Positions 10,141 to 21,870 of a stretch of 64,000 bases of DNA are shown one piece after another. The stretch lies in contig BCJJ01000017.1 of NCBI GenBank assembly GCA_039545355.1, positions 806,001 through 870,000 on the forward strand. The letters are read 5' to 3'. The DNA comes from Trichosporon coremiiforme. Taxonomy: Eukaryota > Basidiomycota > Tremellomycetes > Trichosporonales > Trichosporonaceae. Each line of letters begins with the position of its first letter. Within the stretch, counting starts at the first letter, position 1. The notes below the pieces were generated by a model, which made no database searches, was not told the origin of the DNA, and saw nothing but the letters and a program-made list of their open reading frames with translations. A program made the translations under genes and the position numbers.

Positions 10141-12345
10141 ATGGCAGACCAGGAGCTGTACCAGGAGCAGGACACGAGTGCCGCGCTCAACACCCTCTTC
10201 CACACTACCCAGGAGGAGTACCCCCTCGAGCTGTCCATTGACCCAGCCCTCTCCGAGACGGGCGCGGAGGGCTCGACGTCAGCTTCGGCGGCGGCGACGG
10301 CGCTGGCTGGGCCCGCGTCCGACCCCGCCGACCCCGATGACGCCGCCAACGGCGGTGACGGTGCGCATGGCGCGACCGAGAGTCCGGATGAGCCGCCACC
10401 GAAGAGGCGCGCAACGAGTCGTGCCAACATGCTCGCCCGTGGTGGCGCTTGCGAGTTCTGCAAGCGCCGCAAGCTCAAGTGCACCGCCGAGCTGCCGCAG
10501 TGCGCGTCCTGCCGCCGCACCGGGCGCGAGTGCGTGTACTCGCAGAAGAAGCAGAGGTCGCGCGTGCGCATCCTCGAAGACAGGCTTATGGAGCTTGAGA
10601 AGCGGCTCAGCGAGCGCGACTCGGGCGCCGGCGGGACGCAGGCTGCATCAAGGCCGAACACGGGCACGACCGACTCGGCGCCGATGGCCAACTATGACGC
10701 GCCGAGCAGTGGTGTTGATCTCTTCAGTCTTGGGTTGGGCGACGGACTCACCCTCGCCGACGTGCCTATGAAGCGCACGGAGCCGGACCTCATGACCCTC
10801 GCTGACGCTGCTGCTGCCGACACGGGCAGGTATCCGTGGGAAGGAATGAGCGGGCAGGACATCGCGAACGCGCTCGTGAAGCACATCAACGACAAAGACA
10901 AGGGCATCGGGCAGAAGATCCTGCAGCATCTGTGAGCTTTCTCCTTGATCGGTTTAGCTAACCCCAGGCTCCAGATCTACTCCCAGTCGTCGCCGTACCG
11001 GCTCGTGTCGACTGTCGTGTCTCCGCAGATGCTGTTCGCGCGCGGCTCTGGACCGGCCCTGCAGCATCCGCACAACAGTCTCATTGCAGCCCTGGTCCCG
11101 AACATCATGTGGATGTCACCGAGCGAGACGCTGCACAACCCGCAGACAATCGGGACAGTAACTGAAGCGCTGGTGCAGCTGTCGCGCGTGCTCTCCGCTG
11201 CCGGGCTGGCGAATATGGACCCGCGGATCGTGGACCTCGTCGCGGCCGCGTCGCTGCGGTGTATCGCACTCACATCGCAGGGCCGGTTCGTGGACGGGTG
11301 GAACGAGAATTCGCTCGCCGCCGGTCTTATCTGGAGCACAGGCATGGGCAAGCTCGGCGGCGTGGGCGAGCTCTTCGTCACTCCGGACCAGCGCCCAGCC
11401 GACCGCGACACCCGCGTGCGCCGCGAGGAGCGTCTCCGCATGATCCGGGGCAAGGGCCAGATCGTGCCTCCCGCCGCAGACCGCGCCGAACTCGCCGAGC
11501 GCATCCGTCTCTTCTGGAGCGCGTACCTGATCGACCGATCCAGTGCTCTGGGCTGGTCCTGGCCCGCCGTCCTTGATGAGCGGGAGATCTCGACCCCCTT
11601 CCCGCACGACGACGCAGAGGGCGACGACGCGCTCTGCGAGCACACGACGCTGAACGATTTCCTGGCGGGTCGTGCCATCGGTGGGCCCGACAGTCTGCTC
11701 ACGGCAACAATCAAGGGCGTCACGCTGGCATACGAGGCGTCGCGTCTTCTGGACCGTTCCCCCTCTCTCGCGAATGCGGAGGCGACCTCGCGCCTCCTGA
11801 GACTCGTGAAGCGACACATGGTGACGCTCCGCCCCTTCGAGCCTGCGAGTCGCGAAGATGCCCTCCGCGACGCAGGATGGAACGACGTGTGGATGCAGTG
11901 CCACGCGGCCGAGATGATGCTCTACCTGAAGGAGGAGATCGACGCGCCGTCGCCCCCCGAGGAGCTCGAGGCGCGGGACAAGGCGATCGAGGCTGGCCTG
12001 CGTCTCTGCTCCGCCGTGGAGACCGCCTTAAACGCAGGCGACACAGATCTGGCAGGGTACGACATGACGGCCCCCGTGATGTGGTACGTGTGCGGACGGT
12101 CGTTCCACCACCTCGCGCGCCGCGTCGAGGCCAGTGGCGTGCAGGCCGACCGCGAGCGCGCAGAGCTCCTGAGGGAGAAGCTCCAGTTCCTCGTCGAGGC
12201 GACGCAGAAGATGCAAAAAGCTATGCGACTTGCCGAGGTCCATGCCCAGATGCTCTACAATGTGAGCAACGACAGCGAGATCATGCTGGGCGAGTATGTC
12301 CGCCCGGATAATGTCGATGTCAACGTTGGTGTGGAGGGGGTTTAG
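10141..12345 (+). CDS. Zn2Cys6 fungal transcription factor
   Basis: A 722-residue protein from exons 10141-10931 and 10968-12345. The 36-nt intron (GTGAGC, GCTAAC, CCCAG) restores the frame so that LQHL continues into LQIYSQSSPYRL. A canonical binuclear zinc cluster uses Cys104, 107, 114, 121, 124 and 131 (C-x2-C-x6-C-x6-C-x2-C-x6-C) and is followed by a short coiled coil (RILEDRLMELEKRLSER) for dimerisation. The N-terminus is acidic and Ala-rich. The C-terminal two thirds is helical and resembles the fungal-specific transcription-factor middle homology region (RLFWSAYLIDRSSALGWSWP). Zn2Cys6 proteins bind CGG half-sites in the nucleus; the target pathway cannot be told here. The gene converges on the RGS gene. 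Confidence 0.85.
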
Positions 12346-12655
12346 GGAGCCCACTTTGCGTGACGTTGCACCGACCTAGACAGAGACATAAAGTACGACG
12401 AAGGCGTGGAGGAGAGGCGAGGACGAGACGCGGTGGAGAGAGACAATTAGAGAAAGAACGAAGCCGAGCGTAGTAACGTTTCGGTCAATGTAAAATGCAT
12501 AGTAGAATGAACAACGATGAGGGCTAGATAGGAGATAGGCGTAGGAAGACAGTGATGGGCGTCTACGGTAGTGATACGGATTATATGCAGAATGCGGGAG
12601 GCTGGCGGAGGCTGGCGGAGGCTGGGCTGGGACCCTAAGAGACAAGGGGCAGTCG
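12346..12655. other. Convergent intergenic region
   Basis: 310 bp between the stops of the transcription factor (+) and RGS gene (-). It contains a small direct repeat GGAGGCTGGC near 12596-12626. It should hold both 3' ends; no gene seen. Confidence 0.5.
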
Positions 12656-14644
12656 CTACGGGTGCTGGACGCTGTGCTGTTGCTGAGCCTGCTGAGCCTG
12701 CTGGGTCTGCTGCTGCTGGGCCTGCTGATTCGCCGCCCCGGAGACGGTGAGGTACGTCCTGCTCTTCTCGTCGTCTGCCTCCTTGGCCCCCGCGGCGTCG
12801 TACTCGGCAAACTCGAGCTGGTTCAGGTTCTTGACGAGGTTGAGGAACCGCTCCGTCTTGATGAACTTGGGCACGCTGTCCATGGCCATGAGCTTGAAGA
12901 TGTGGTACTGGATGCGCTCGTACAGGTACACGAGGTTCTGGAGTTCCTTCGCGTGCAGTTTTGCGGGCACGCTGTGGCCGTCGGCGCCCGTCTGCGTCGC
13001 TCCGCCAGGGTTGCTGTGCAGGATCTCGTTCATGTAGTTGATGAGCTCGGCGCGGATCTGATGGTCGAGGTTGAGCTCGCTCGGCGCGGCGGGGATCAGG
13101 TACGTGTTGTAGATGACAAAGGTGAGGAGGATGAGGTCGTTCTCGTGCTTCTCCATTGCGCCGTGTGGTGGCTGCGGCGCGCCTGCTGCCGGCTGCGGGC
13201 TGCCAGGTTGGGGACTGTTCGCGGCCGCAGCAGCGGCAGAGGACGACTTGTTGAAGCGGCGCTTGAAGTCCTCGACGTCGAGCCAGAAGGAGAGGTTCTC
13301 CTCGCAGAAGTTGCTGCGCAGATACTCGCGGAACAAGGAGCGGAGGGCGGGCTCCTGCAGGATCTGCTTCAGGCGCGCCGTGTGCGAGTCCTTGGACATG
13401 TTGATCTGTTTCGGTTCTGGCGGCACGGTGGGCTTCTCGGCAAGGAACTCGGCCATGTTCAGCGGCTTGCTTGGCGCTTGCGCCGAGGCTGGGTCGGGCG
13501 ACGACGCGGCGGACAAGGTCACTTGCGAGGGCACCTTGGATCCCGTCGGCGGCTGGTTCCAACGCGCGACCTCCTGGCCCAGCTTCGTGATGCAGTACGT
13601 CGCCTTCTCGCTTGCGCGGTACTCTCCCTCGACCATGAGGGCGCCTGCTCCGCCTCCGGCACCTCCGTCGCGGACAGTGACGACGACAGAGTGGTCGCGC
13701 GCCCGCGTCCGGTCGTTCACGAGCTGGATGAACCCGTACCGCACAAAGTGCGCGAGCACCTCGCTCGCCTCCTCGATGCCGATCACGGTTGTGAAGTCGA
13801 GCAGCCAGTCGATGGCCATCATCGCGTTGAACTGGAACTCGCGGTCCTTGACGCGGATGACAATGCCAAGCGTCCGGTCGGGAGCGTCTTGTGGCGGGGC
13901 GCCCTTGTTGTGCGACCGGTAGAAGTACTGCTCATACAGCACCTCGTCGCTCAGCCGCGAGACGTTGGGTGACTTGCCGACGAACCGCTTGAAGAGGACC
14001 TCGAAGATGTTCTTCGTGACGAGGATCTCGTCGTCCTGCTGCCGGCGCTCGAGGTGGAGGAGCTTCATGCAGATCGGCTGCGAGGAGAAGACGGACAACA
14101 GGTGATCAGAAGCAATGCCGTTCTTCGTGATGAACCGCTCCAGAATGTGCAGACCCTTGCTCGTGATCATGTATATCCCCCGATCTCGGAAGTTGCTCGA
14201 GCCCAGGTCCGTCGCACACTCGATCAGGTGCGCGTCCACAAAGTGCTGCCCTATTCCTCGCGCCATCTCGCGCGTCATCGTGAACGTTGTCGTTGTCGTC
14301 GTCGTGATGATCCGCGTCGGGTCCTTTGGGTCGACTGACCGGTTCGACTGCGAGAACTTGAGACTCGCCAGGTTCGTGCATGCCTCGTCCCTGCTTGTCA
14401 GTTCCCTTTACCAGGCACATGAACTCACGTCGTGAACGAGTTCGGGTACGTCTTGAAGAAGGACCGGTGCGTGCTCAGGTTCAGCGACACGATCAGCGTC
14501 GAGAACAGGTCCTGCGTGTCCTGGGTCGTCAGCACATTCCGCCACGGCCACCTCGGGCCGCAAGCCACTTACCTTGACGAACGGTCTTCCGCGCTTCGTC
14601 GTCTTCATCAGGTGTGAAGACATGGTTGATGTTTGGCCAGACAT
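12656..14644 (-). CDS. DEP-RGS regulator of G-protein signalling (Crg1/Sst2-like)
   Basis: A GTPase-activating protein for a heterotrimeric G-alpha, of the fungal DEP-DEP-RGS type that damps pheromone signalling. Exons on the minus strand: 14573-14644, 14429-14520 and 12656-14390, with introns of 52 and 38 nt, give 632 residues. The N-terminus reads HLMKTTKRGRPFVK followed by DTQDLFSTLIVSLNLSTHRS, typical of these proteins. A Thr run (ITTTTTTTF) precedes the first DEP core (MTREMARGIGQHFVDAHLIE). The second DEP region is near FQFNAMMAIDWLLDFT. The RGS domain begins around LKQILQEPALRSLFREYLRSNFCEENLSFW, carries an Ala/Pro/Gln insertion of about 30 residues, resumes at ELINYMNEIL and ends near SVPKFIKTERFLNLV. 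The extreme C-terminus is Gln-rich. Start ATG 14644 was chosen because no ATG in frame lies upstream before unsupported sequence; a 5' coding exon cannot be excluded. Confidence 0.88.
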
Positions 14645-17600
14645 CGTTGCCGGGTCAAATCCTGATGCTGGTCTGCTCCGAGGCAAGGCAAGATTTAGGG
14701 TGGTCGCAGGTAGTGCGATGGGATGGTGGTGGTGGTGGGTGTGGTGAATATGCCGCTAAGGCGGATAGTTTGCGAACTTGGGCTTCCCTCTCTGCTAGTT
14801 CTGGATCTGCTGCGAGTGATATAGCCTGTCTTCCTCGCTGAGGGCGCAGCGGCCAAGCTGGGCGGTGTTTTCGAGCGCAAGTGGAGAGCGCAGCCGAGCG
14901 GGGCCGGAGAGGGGGGAAGCTAAGGCGGAGTCGGAGACTGGAACCACTTGAACGACTGGAACGCGAGAAACGCTCGACTTGAGACAACCGTGCTGCGAGT
15001 TACTTCCTTGAGCGTCGCACGAGTCGCAGGTTGAGTCAAATGAGGAGGGGCGAAGGGGTAGAGCAAAGGACGGCGAAGATCGATGATCAGGCCGTGCCGA
15101 GTGGTAGATCGGTTTCGTGCTCTTGTGTTCTTGTGTTCGATGTCTTGTGTTTTAAAGGCGACAGGCGAACAGTGGTGTCGTCGGGTGATCGCTAGGAACC
15201 GTGCTGCGGAGCTCTGAGTCTTGGCTGATGCTGATGGTGGAGATGGCGAAGGTCGTAGTGTTGTGTCCGGGTGTCTAGGTGAATGGTGACTGATGAGTAG
15301 TACAACGCAAGTGATATGAGTAAGTGGTACAAGGACAAAGGTCGGAGAAAGAGAGCGCGCAACGAGCTGGGTGTCGGTAGTGGTGATAGTTTTGCTGGGC
15401 GCTGGGTGCTGCTGGGCTGAGCTGGGCGGGAGTGCTTCCTTGTCCTGGTGTGCGGGTGTGTCTTGGTGGTCGCTGGCGCTCGTCGGGCGCAGGCGTCAGG
15501 CGCCAGACGACTCAGGCGCGGCAGGCGTTGCAGGTTGCGGGTACGGGTGGTACGGGTGGTGCAGGCATGCAAGGTCGTGGTGGTGGGTGAGGTATGGGGA
15601 CGAACGGAGGTGCACCTGGGCCGACCTGGACAGTGGACCACTGAGACTCGAGACTGTGCTGTCTGCTCGGGCTCAGTCGGGTGCTTTACAATGAGGACAG
15701 AGGGAGACAGTTGAAACGAGCGATCAAAGCGCACGCTCCCTTTCCTTTTGTCAACGCCAACATTACCCTTTGTTCCCTCTTGCTCCTATCTGGCCTTCTC
15801 TCGTCGAGTGCAGAGTGGCAAGTGTCCCTGCGATGATCCCTTGGCTGAGGCTGAGGAATTCCAGGAATCAAGAGCGCCGCGGACCGGAGCAATAGGAGCG
15901 ACAGGAACAACAGGAACAGCGAGCCAGCGATCTGGAGCGAGCCTCCCAGAGCTCTGTAATCGCCCTCCCCGCCACATCCACCCAAACCCGGTTCGACCCA
16001 GATCCAACCACTCTTTGTCTGTTTGAGCGCGCCGGCCATCTGTCGGGGGATGTGGATCCTGCGCAAGAGTCACCATGTTCTGCCATCTGTAACGAGCGCC
16101 CAGGTCTGAGACGCGGCGTTCTCCGCCGTGACCAGGTGCCTCATGCTCTTTTGTCTGGCATCCGAAGACCAAACGAGAAACATCTAACATCTTGACGCTT
16201 GACGCCTGACACGCAACCAAACTCACCATAAACAGACACATCCGTCGGACTCAGACAAACCATCGTTTCCGCTCTCGCTCTGCGAAAACACATGCAGGGC
16301 AATCATGCCTGCATTGCGCGCTGCCCTTGGCTCCTCCCTTGAGCAGATGCGCCACGTTTTCAGCGCCCCGTCCAAGTGCCCGGGAGGCCGACCGGCCCTA
16401 GCGTGTTCTCCCGACTGCACCGGGTGAAGCCTGGGCGAGCAGAACGTTCATCGCCAAAAGTCGCCATGACTCGCTTTGAGGATCCGTTGCGGCCGTTGCG
16501 GGCGTCAATCAGCGCCTACAGGCGCATACAGGCGCAGACAGGCGTCGGGCGTCGCCCACTAATGCCTGAACTTTGCAAAGGCAAGTGGCGTCGGGCGTCT
16601 TCACGACCAGAGGCGACCAAAGGCGACCAGAGGCGAAAGACGGGGACAGCGGTCAACGGTGCAATCATGAGCTGGTATGAACTTGCGGCTGAGGCTCGCT
16701 GAGTTGTTGCAGGCTGCAGGGTCCAAGGAAGGCACCGGCATGCAGACTCGCTCTCCGCACAATGCACCCAGTACGTAATGGCCACCTGACGATCCGCCCA
16801 CGATCGGTAGTGATCCTGCCAACGAGCAGCCAGTTAGTGTGATCCAGTGATCCAGTGTTCCGGCACAGCAAATGATCCTGCAACCCAGCCCTCTCCGGAA
16901 CGTCTCCTGGCTGTCGCACTCTGGGACACTGGCACGGCCCTCGCCATGTTCATACGGCTTGCGAGTCATGTACCGCCTTCGTCTCTCGCACGTCTGGAGC
17001 GTCTCGCAACGACGCCATCCGTATCAGGTTGGAACCGCACGACGGCGACTCATCTCAGTGGCCAGACCGTACACACTTCCGAGGCACTTTCTACTCACGC
17101 ACAATAGCCGCCAGCGCACTGCCTGACTCGACCCGTGGATCCCGTGGACCACTCACAAACAGCCTTGAGAGTCACCGAGACCGAGCGTTGCCGATGCCGC
17201 CCGCACGCAACGCTCCGAGCGTTATGGCCCACGTGCCTGCCCGCCTGCCCGTCCGTCCACTTTCTTGCGGACTGCTCTTTCCAGGCTGTCTGGAACCTCC
17301 GCCCCACGCCGGACACCCGTAGCCACTGACACATTACGCCAAGTTGCAGGGGGAGGCCAAGGCTGTCTAACCAAGCGTCTCGCATTGAGCCGTGAGCCAT
17401 AGGTCTGGACCAGACCACCGTAGCTCGAGTACCTTGCTGCTTGCCCACCAACAACTTCATGCCCATTCGTTAAAGTCAGGCTGCGCAGCATGCCCAGACA
17501 TACTCTGGTGTTCGTTGTCAGTGCGGCCAACATCATGAGTGTCCCCCTACTTGTACCTCTGTACCTCCAGGGCAAGCGGCGCTCAGACACCCGCCTGTCG

Positions 17601-19436
17601 CCGTCGCTATCCGATACTCGACCCAGACACACAACACGCGATGGGAGGACGGGAGCTCTGCCGACTCTGCCGAGCCCGGCTGCCCACACACAAGGACATG
17701 CTGGACCGTCATGTGCCGGCGCGGCACATGGACAGCTGTCCACTTCATCGGCTCGCCAGACTCGCTCAGCAACCCGACCGTCTCCCGCAAGGTACTCCGA
17801 GGCCGGGTCTTATTCTCCACTTCTAGTGCTTGGATCCAGTAACGGAACTGGATAGGAAACACGGAGCCAGTGAGCCGTAGCCGTCACCCGATCCGTCGCA
17901 GACCGTGAGTGAGGTCAGTCTCATCAGCGGGTCAATCGTGCGGGACACTCGACAGGCTTATCATCACCTCTGGAGTAAGTGGAGTAAGCGGGGAAAGAAG
18001 GAGCGGAAAGCCATTGCTTTGCTCGACGATCAGGCCCCCCCCCCTGGATGGACAGCAGGACAGCAGGCAGCGGACAGTGTAGGGTGTGTCACTGGTGGAG
18101 CTCAGATGTTTATACGACAATCTGGTGGTGCTTTTTTCGAGGATTTGCAGAGCATTGCTGAGGTTACAGAGGGTTACAGAGGGTTACAGAGGGTTACAGA
18201 GGGTTACAGAGGGTTGGTGTGCTCGGCGGCTGCGCGGTGGCTGCGGCGTCGCGTGATGGACCATGCACTGGGCCAAGCCTTGGCGTCGTCTACCTCCTGC
18301 ACTGGAGATCACTGGGGAGCTTGAGTCGATCACTGCCAGGACGGAGGCGCATGAGTCGTGCCGCCCACGGAATGGAGTGGAGTGATCACTTGACCCGAAC
18401 TATCGCCCTTCCCTCTTGTATAAGAGGTCTCTGGCCCCCCCTATCTGTTCTCTCTTCATGATTCCCCACAGCAGCCTGAAGTGACTCTCCTCCCAGTGCA
18501 GAGCGAGTCCGCAGTCTGTACAGAGCAGAACGGCAAGGCGTCGAAAGAGAAGCGCATACCTCAGCCCGATCAGCAGCATCCCAACCGTAGTCGATCGGCT
18601 CGAAGTTCTCTTATCTTCGAGCCTAGGCTTGGAGCCATGGGTGGATGCGTGGTTTACGTAAAACTGATCTGCGGACTTGGCCGTGTGACAAGTGGTCGTC
18701 TAAGCCAATTGCGTCCCATGCAAGGAGCATGACGCGCCGCAGTAAGCCATGAAACCTTAATTCGTGTTTGGCGCCGAGTCATTTGGATATATTTGATCCC
18801 GCTCCCTCAGTTATCTCTGCGTGAATGCCGGGGGTGTGGGGTGCGGTGGTGAAAATTTCACGTGACGTTGTCGCGCAAAAATATCGACGAGCCTGCGCTG
18901 TGTCCGCTGCGGCGTAATGGTGGATGGCCTCTGCTGTCGCGCGCAGAAGGCAAAGCATGCATGGGTTTCTCAGCCAGAGCTAGCAGAGAGGGGACCCTGA
19001 GGCGGCGACAGTGCAGCGCTGAGGACTATGTACAGCCCAAGTTCTGGCCACCACAGTTTGGCGGGCAGGCGCTGGTGTGCGGACGAGCGGACGGTCACCG
19101 ACGCTACTTGGTCGTTTGACCTCATTAATTTCTTCCCCCTCGCCGGTCACGCTTGGCTCTTTCCTTTCTCCTTCCACCCACCCCCACCCCGCAAAAGAAG
19201 AAGTCCACCCCCCGACCGTTGTGGCTACACACACCCGACCCAGTGCATAACCCCCTTCTTCACTCCTCAGTCCCCGGCAACTGAGGATAAGAATTTTCGC
19301 CCCCACCCACACCTGAACCCGCGCCCAACAGACAGTGTCTGCTTCCCAGGAGCCTAGCTGGGACACACACACTCACTCTACAACTTCTCGTCAAACCCCA
19401 CGCGCGACACCACCTCGCCACTTAAGCTAGCAAGCT
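14645..19436. other. Long gene-free divergent region between RGS and SPE2 genes
   Basis: About 4.8 kb with no ORF of protein-like composition and no chain of splice-joined ORFs on either strand. The part from about 15190 to 15735, read on the minus strand, is rich in CA and CT dinucleotides like a long 5' UTR and may be transcribed with the RGS gene. A decamer repeat sits at 18161-18210. Short repeats of ACAGGCGCA and GGCGACCA type occur near 16515-16640. No tRNA or transposon remnant was recognised. Confidence 0.5.
18161..18210. repeat. Tandem decamer GGGTTACAGA x5
   Basis: Five perfect or near-perfect head-to-tail copies of the 10-mer GGGTTACAGA (the first begins AGG). It lies in the large gene-free region. 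The unit resembles no known promoter element that I can name. Confidence 0.9.
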
Positions 19437-20900
19437 ATGGCCGTCGACCACGGATCCGTTGTGCAACCGAGCGCGCCCGAGATTCTGAACGATGACTCGT
19501 TCCCCGGTCCCTTTGAGGGGCCCGAGAAGCTGCTCGAGGTGTGGTTCGCGCCTTCGCCGGAGATGATGGAGGCGCGCATGCGTGCGGCGGGCAAGCAGTC
19601 CACCGCCGTGAGGGAGGACGGCACGCGCGTGCGGGGGCTGCGGTGCGTGCCGCGCGCGCAGTGGGAGGAGATGCTCGATATTGTCAAGTGCAAGGTGCTC
19701 TCGGTCGTGCAGGGCGAGGAGCTCGACAGCTACCTGCTCTCGGAGAGCAGCCTGTTCGTGTACCCGCACTACATCATTCTGAAGACGTGCGGCACGACGC
19801 TCAACCTGCACGGCCTGGGACGCATCAACGCCATTGTCGCGGAGCACTGCGGGCTCGACTCGCAGTGGCGCCTCTTCTACAGCCGCAAGAGCTTCTTCTT
19901 CCCCGAGCTCCAGAAGGGACCACACCGCGAGTGGAGCCACGAGGTCGAGTTCCTCGAGTCCGGAGCTAGCGGACACGGATACGACGGAAACGCCTACTAC
20001 GTCGGCCCCATCAACCGCGACCACTGGGTGCTGTACCTCACCTCGCCGGACGACAGTGTGCTTGAGGGCCTCGAGGCTGCGCCGGCCGCCTCGGCCGTCG
20101 AGCGTCCGCTCCAGCTGCCCCCGCCGTCGGGCTTCTGCGACCAGACCCTCGAGATCCTCATGACCCACCTGCGTCCGGAGGGCAGGGAGCCGTTCTTCGT
20201 CCCCGCCGGCGTCGAGAAGACGGGCCACGAGCTCGGCATCGACATCTCGCGGCAGCTCGGCATCGACGCCCTCTTCTCCCCCGACGAGACGTCGCTCGAC
20301 TCGTTCGGCTTCGAGCCGTGCGGATACTCGGCCAACGCCGTCATCGGTACCGGTCTCCCCGAGTCTAACGGTGGCTACTTCACGATCCACGTCACGCCCG
20401 AGGACGGCTGGAGTTTCGCGTCCTTCGAGTGCAACGTCCCCCTCCCTGCCATGTCGCCCAGCGCCTGGGCGTCCCAGACGGGATCGCCGGACAAGGCTGC
20501 TCCGCTCACCATCGCCAACGGCACCAACGGCGAGGCGAACGGCGCCAACGGCGCGAACGGCGTGGCCAAGGGCTTCGCAGCCCAGGCGAACGGCACGGGA
20601 GCCGAGCGCCCCGACCTGCGTTCGCTCATCTCTCGCGTCGTGGACATTTTCCAGCCGAACCGCTTCAGCGTGACGCTCTTCGTGTCGACGGAGAACGACA
20701 CGAGCAGCGCCGACGCGATCCCGACCGACATCCTCGGCCGCTCCTTCACGCGGCGCGACAAGATCGGCTACGAGTTCGAGGGGTACGACCTCGTCTTTGC
20801 GTGCTTTGAGCGGAAGGGGTGGAAGGAGCCCAAGAAGCCCTCGTCGGCTGGAGGGTCCCTTGCCGGCTCGGTCGCCAGCATCAAGGCGCTCGAGTCATGA
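19437..20900 (+). CDS. SPE2: S-adenosylmethionine decarboxylase proenzyme
   Basis: Makes decarboxylated SAM, the aminopropyl donor for spermidine and spermine. A single exon of 487 residues. The N-terminal FEGPEKLLEVWF is the conserved opening of the family. The self-processing site is LSESSLFV, with cleavage expected between Glu103 and Ser104, so that Ser104 becomes the pyruvoyl group; TCGTT follows as in other family members. Further motifs are FFSRK-like YSRKSFFFPELQ and HITPE-like VTPEDGWSFASFE. A low-complexity linker of repeated Asn-Gly-Ala (near residues 360-385) lengthens the protein relative to yeast. No ATG occurs in the roughly 400 nt before the start, so the upstream-ORF control known for mammalian AdoMetDC is not seen here. 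It is convergent with the CENP-A gene. Confidence 0.95.
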   Translation: MAVDHGSVVQPSAPEILNDDSFPGPFEGPEKLLEVWFAPSPEMMEARMRAAGKQSTAVREDGTRVRGLRCVPRAQWEEMLDIVKCKVLSVVQGEELDSYLLSESSLFVYPHYIILKTCGTTLNLHGLGRINAIVAEHCGLDSQWRLFYSRKSFFFPELQKGPHREWSHEVEFLESGASGHGYDGNAYYVGPINRDHWVLYLTSPDDSVLEGLEAAPAASAVERPLQLPPPSGFCDQTLEILMTHLRPEGREPFFVPAGVEKTGHELGIDISRQLGIDALFSPDETSLDSFGFEPCGYSANAVIGTGLPESNGGYFTIHVTPEDGWSFASFECNVPLPAMSPSAWASQTGSPDKAAPLTIANGTNGEANGANGANGVAKGFAAQANGTGAERPDLRSLISRVVDIFQPNRFSVTLFVSTENDTSSADAIPTDILGRSFTRRDKIGYEFEGYDLVFACFERKGWKEPKKPSSAGGSLAGSVASIKALES

Positions 20901-21228
20901 CATCGCTGGAACCAAGGTTTACGCAAAGGTTTCGGCACATAAAAAGAGCTGCAGTGGAGCTCACATATCCCCCTCCCCACAATCATTTCACTCTTTCACT
21001 ACACATCTAGAGATTTATGCCCATGTACAGGGGATGCCATCTTGTTAATGTACGATGAGCCTGATGTTGCAAACTGAGTTCGCTAATGGAACAATAACAT
21101 GGGAAATGGTACAAACTACACTCGTCCGGGGTATCACTTTCGTACAGCTGCCCGTTCTGCCCTCCTGCATGTCGCCGTCCGTCCTCATCGGCATCCGTTT
21201 GAGTCGCAAGCACTCGCTCCGCTCGCGC
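20901..21228. other. Convergent intergenic region
   Basis: 328 bp between the SPE2 stop and the CENP-A stop. AT-richer than the coding flanks; presumably both 3' UTRs and polyadenylation sites. No gene seen. Confidence 0.5.
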
Positions 21229-21870
21229 TTAGCCCAGACCGCCCCACGGGCCCCTCAGCCTGCGCGCCAGCTGCATATCCTTCGTCATAAGCGTGACGCG
21301 CTTGGCGTGGATAGCGCACAGATTCGAGTCCTCAAACAGGTGGACGAGGAACGCCTCCGTCGCCTCCTGCAGCGCGAGGATGGCCGAGGACTGCCACCGC
21401 AACTCGCCCGCTCTACGGGACGTGAGGTTGAGGGCGACTTCGCGGACCTGGACTGTCAGCTATGTTCTCTGCAATGCACCGCTGTCCCCATGAGATGGGA
21501 AGGGGATGTGGGGACCGGAAGACTTACAACACGACTGAAGGGCAGCTTGGCAATGAGCAAATCCGTGCTCTTCTGGTACTTCCGGATCTCCTGCAGTGCT
21601 AACGTGCCGGGGCGGTAGCGGCGTTTCTTCGCGGGCGCTGCGGCACCGGAGCCTAGTCCGCTTCCTGTTTCGTCAGCTTAGACTACGCAAAGAGAAAACC
21701 TGCGGAAACGCCGCCGCTCGTCGGTGCAGCGTCGTGAGGACGCCGGAGAAGAGCTAGGGGAAACACTCACGCCGCACGTCCTTTCCGAGACCTTGGCCCG
21801 AGCCTCGGGACGTATTCCGGTTGATAACGGCGCCGGGGACGCCCGCGGGGTTGGCTATTGTGCGCGCCAT
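21229..21870 (-). CDS. CSE4: Centromeric histone H3 variant (CENP-A/Cse4)
   Basis: Replaces H3 in centromeric nucleosomes and founds the kinetochore. Three minus-strand exons, 21771-21870, 21528-21664 and 21229-21447, joined in frame across introns of 106 and 80 nt, encode 151 residues. The histone fold is clear: [19 protein letters not shown] (alpha-N), [15 protein letters not shown] (alpha-1), [27 protein letters not shown] (alpha-2), [24 protein letters not shown] (loop 2 and alpha-3). CENP-A hallmarks separate it from canonical H3: loop 1 is longer ([10 protein letters not shown] against a shorter loop in H3), Trp replaces the H3 Phe in the RFQ motif, [10 protein letters not shown] is CENP-A-like, and the tail is short and unlike the H3 tail apart from MART. 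The C-terminus is extended by PWGGLG. It is divergent from the next gene with 424 bp between starts. Confidence 0.92.

Noticed and set aside
12662..13972. 436-codon plus-strand ORF opposite the RGS gene
   Set aside because: Leu/Val/Arg-rich shadow of a clearly conserved RGS frame.
15192..15734. 180-codon minus-strand ORF upstream of the RGS gene
   Set aside because: Thr/His/Arg/Ser-rich translation of a CA/CT-rich stretch, better explained as leader or promoter sequence.
18161..18210. Interstitial telomere repeat
   Set aside because: The unit contains GGGTTA but as a decamer with CAGA; it is not a fungal telomere repeat array.
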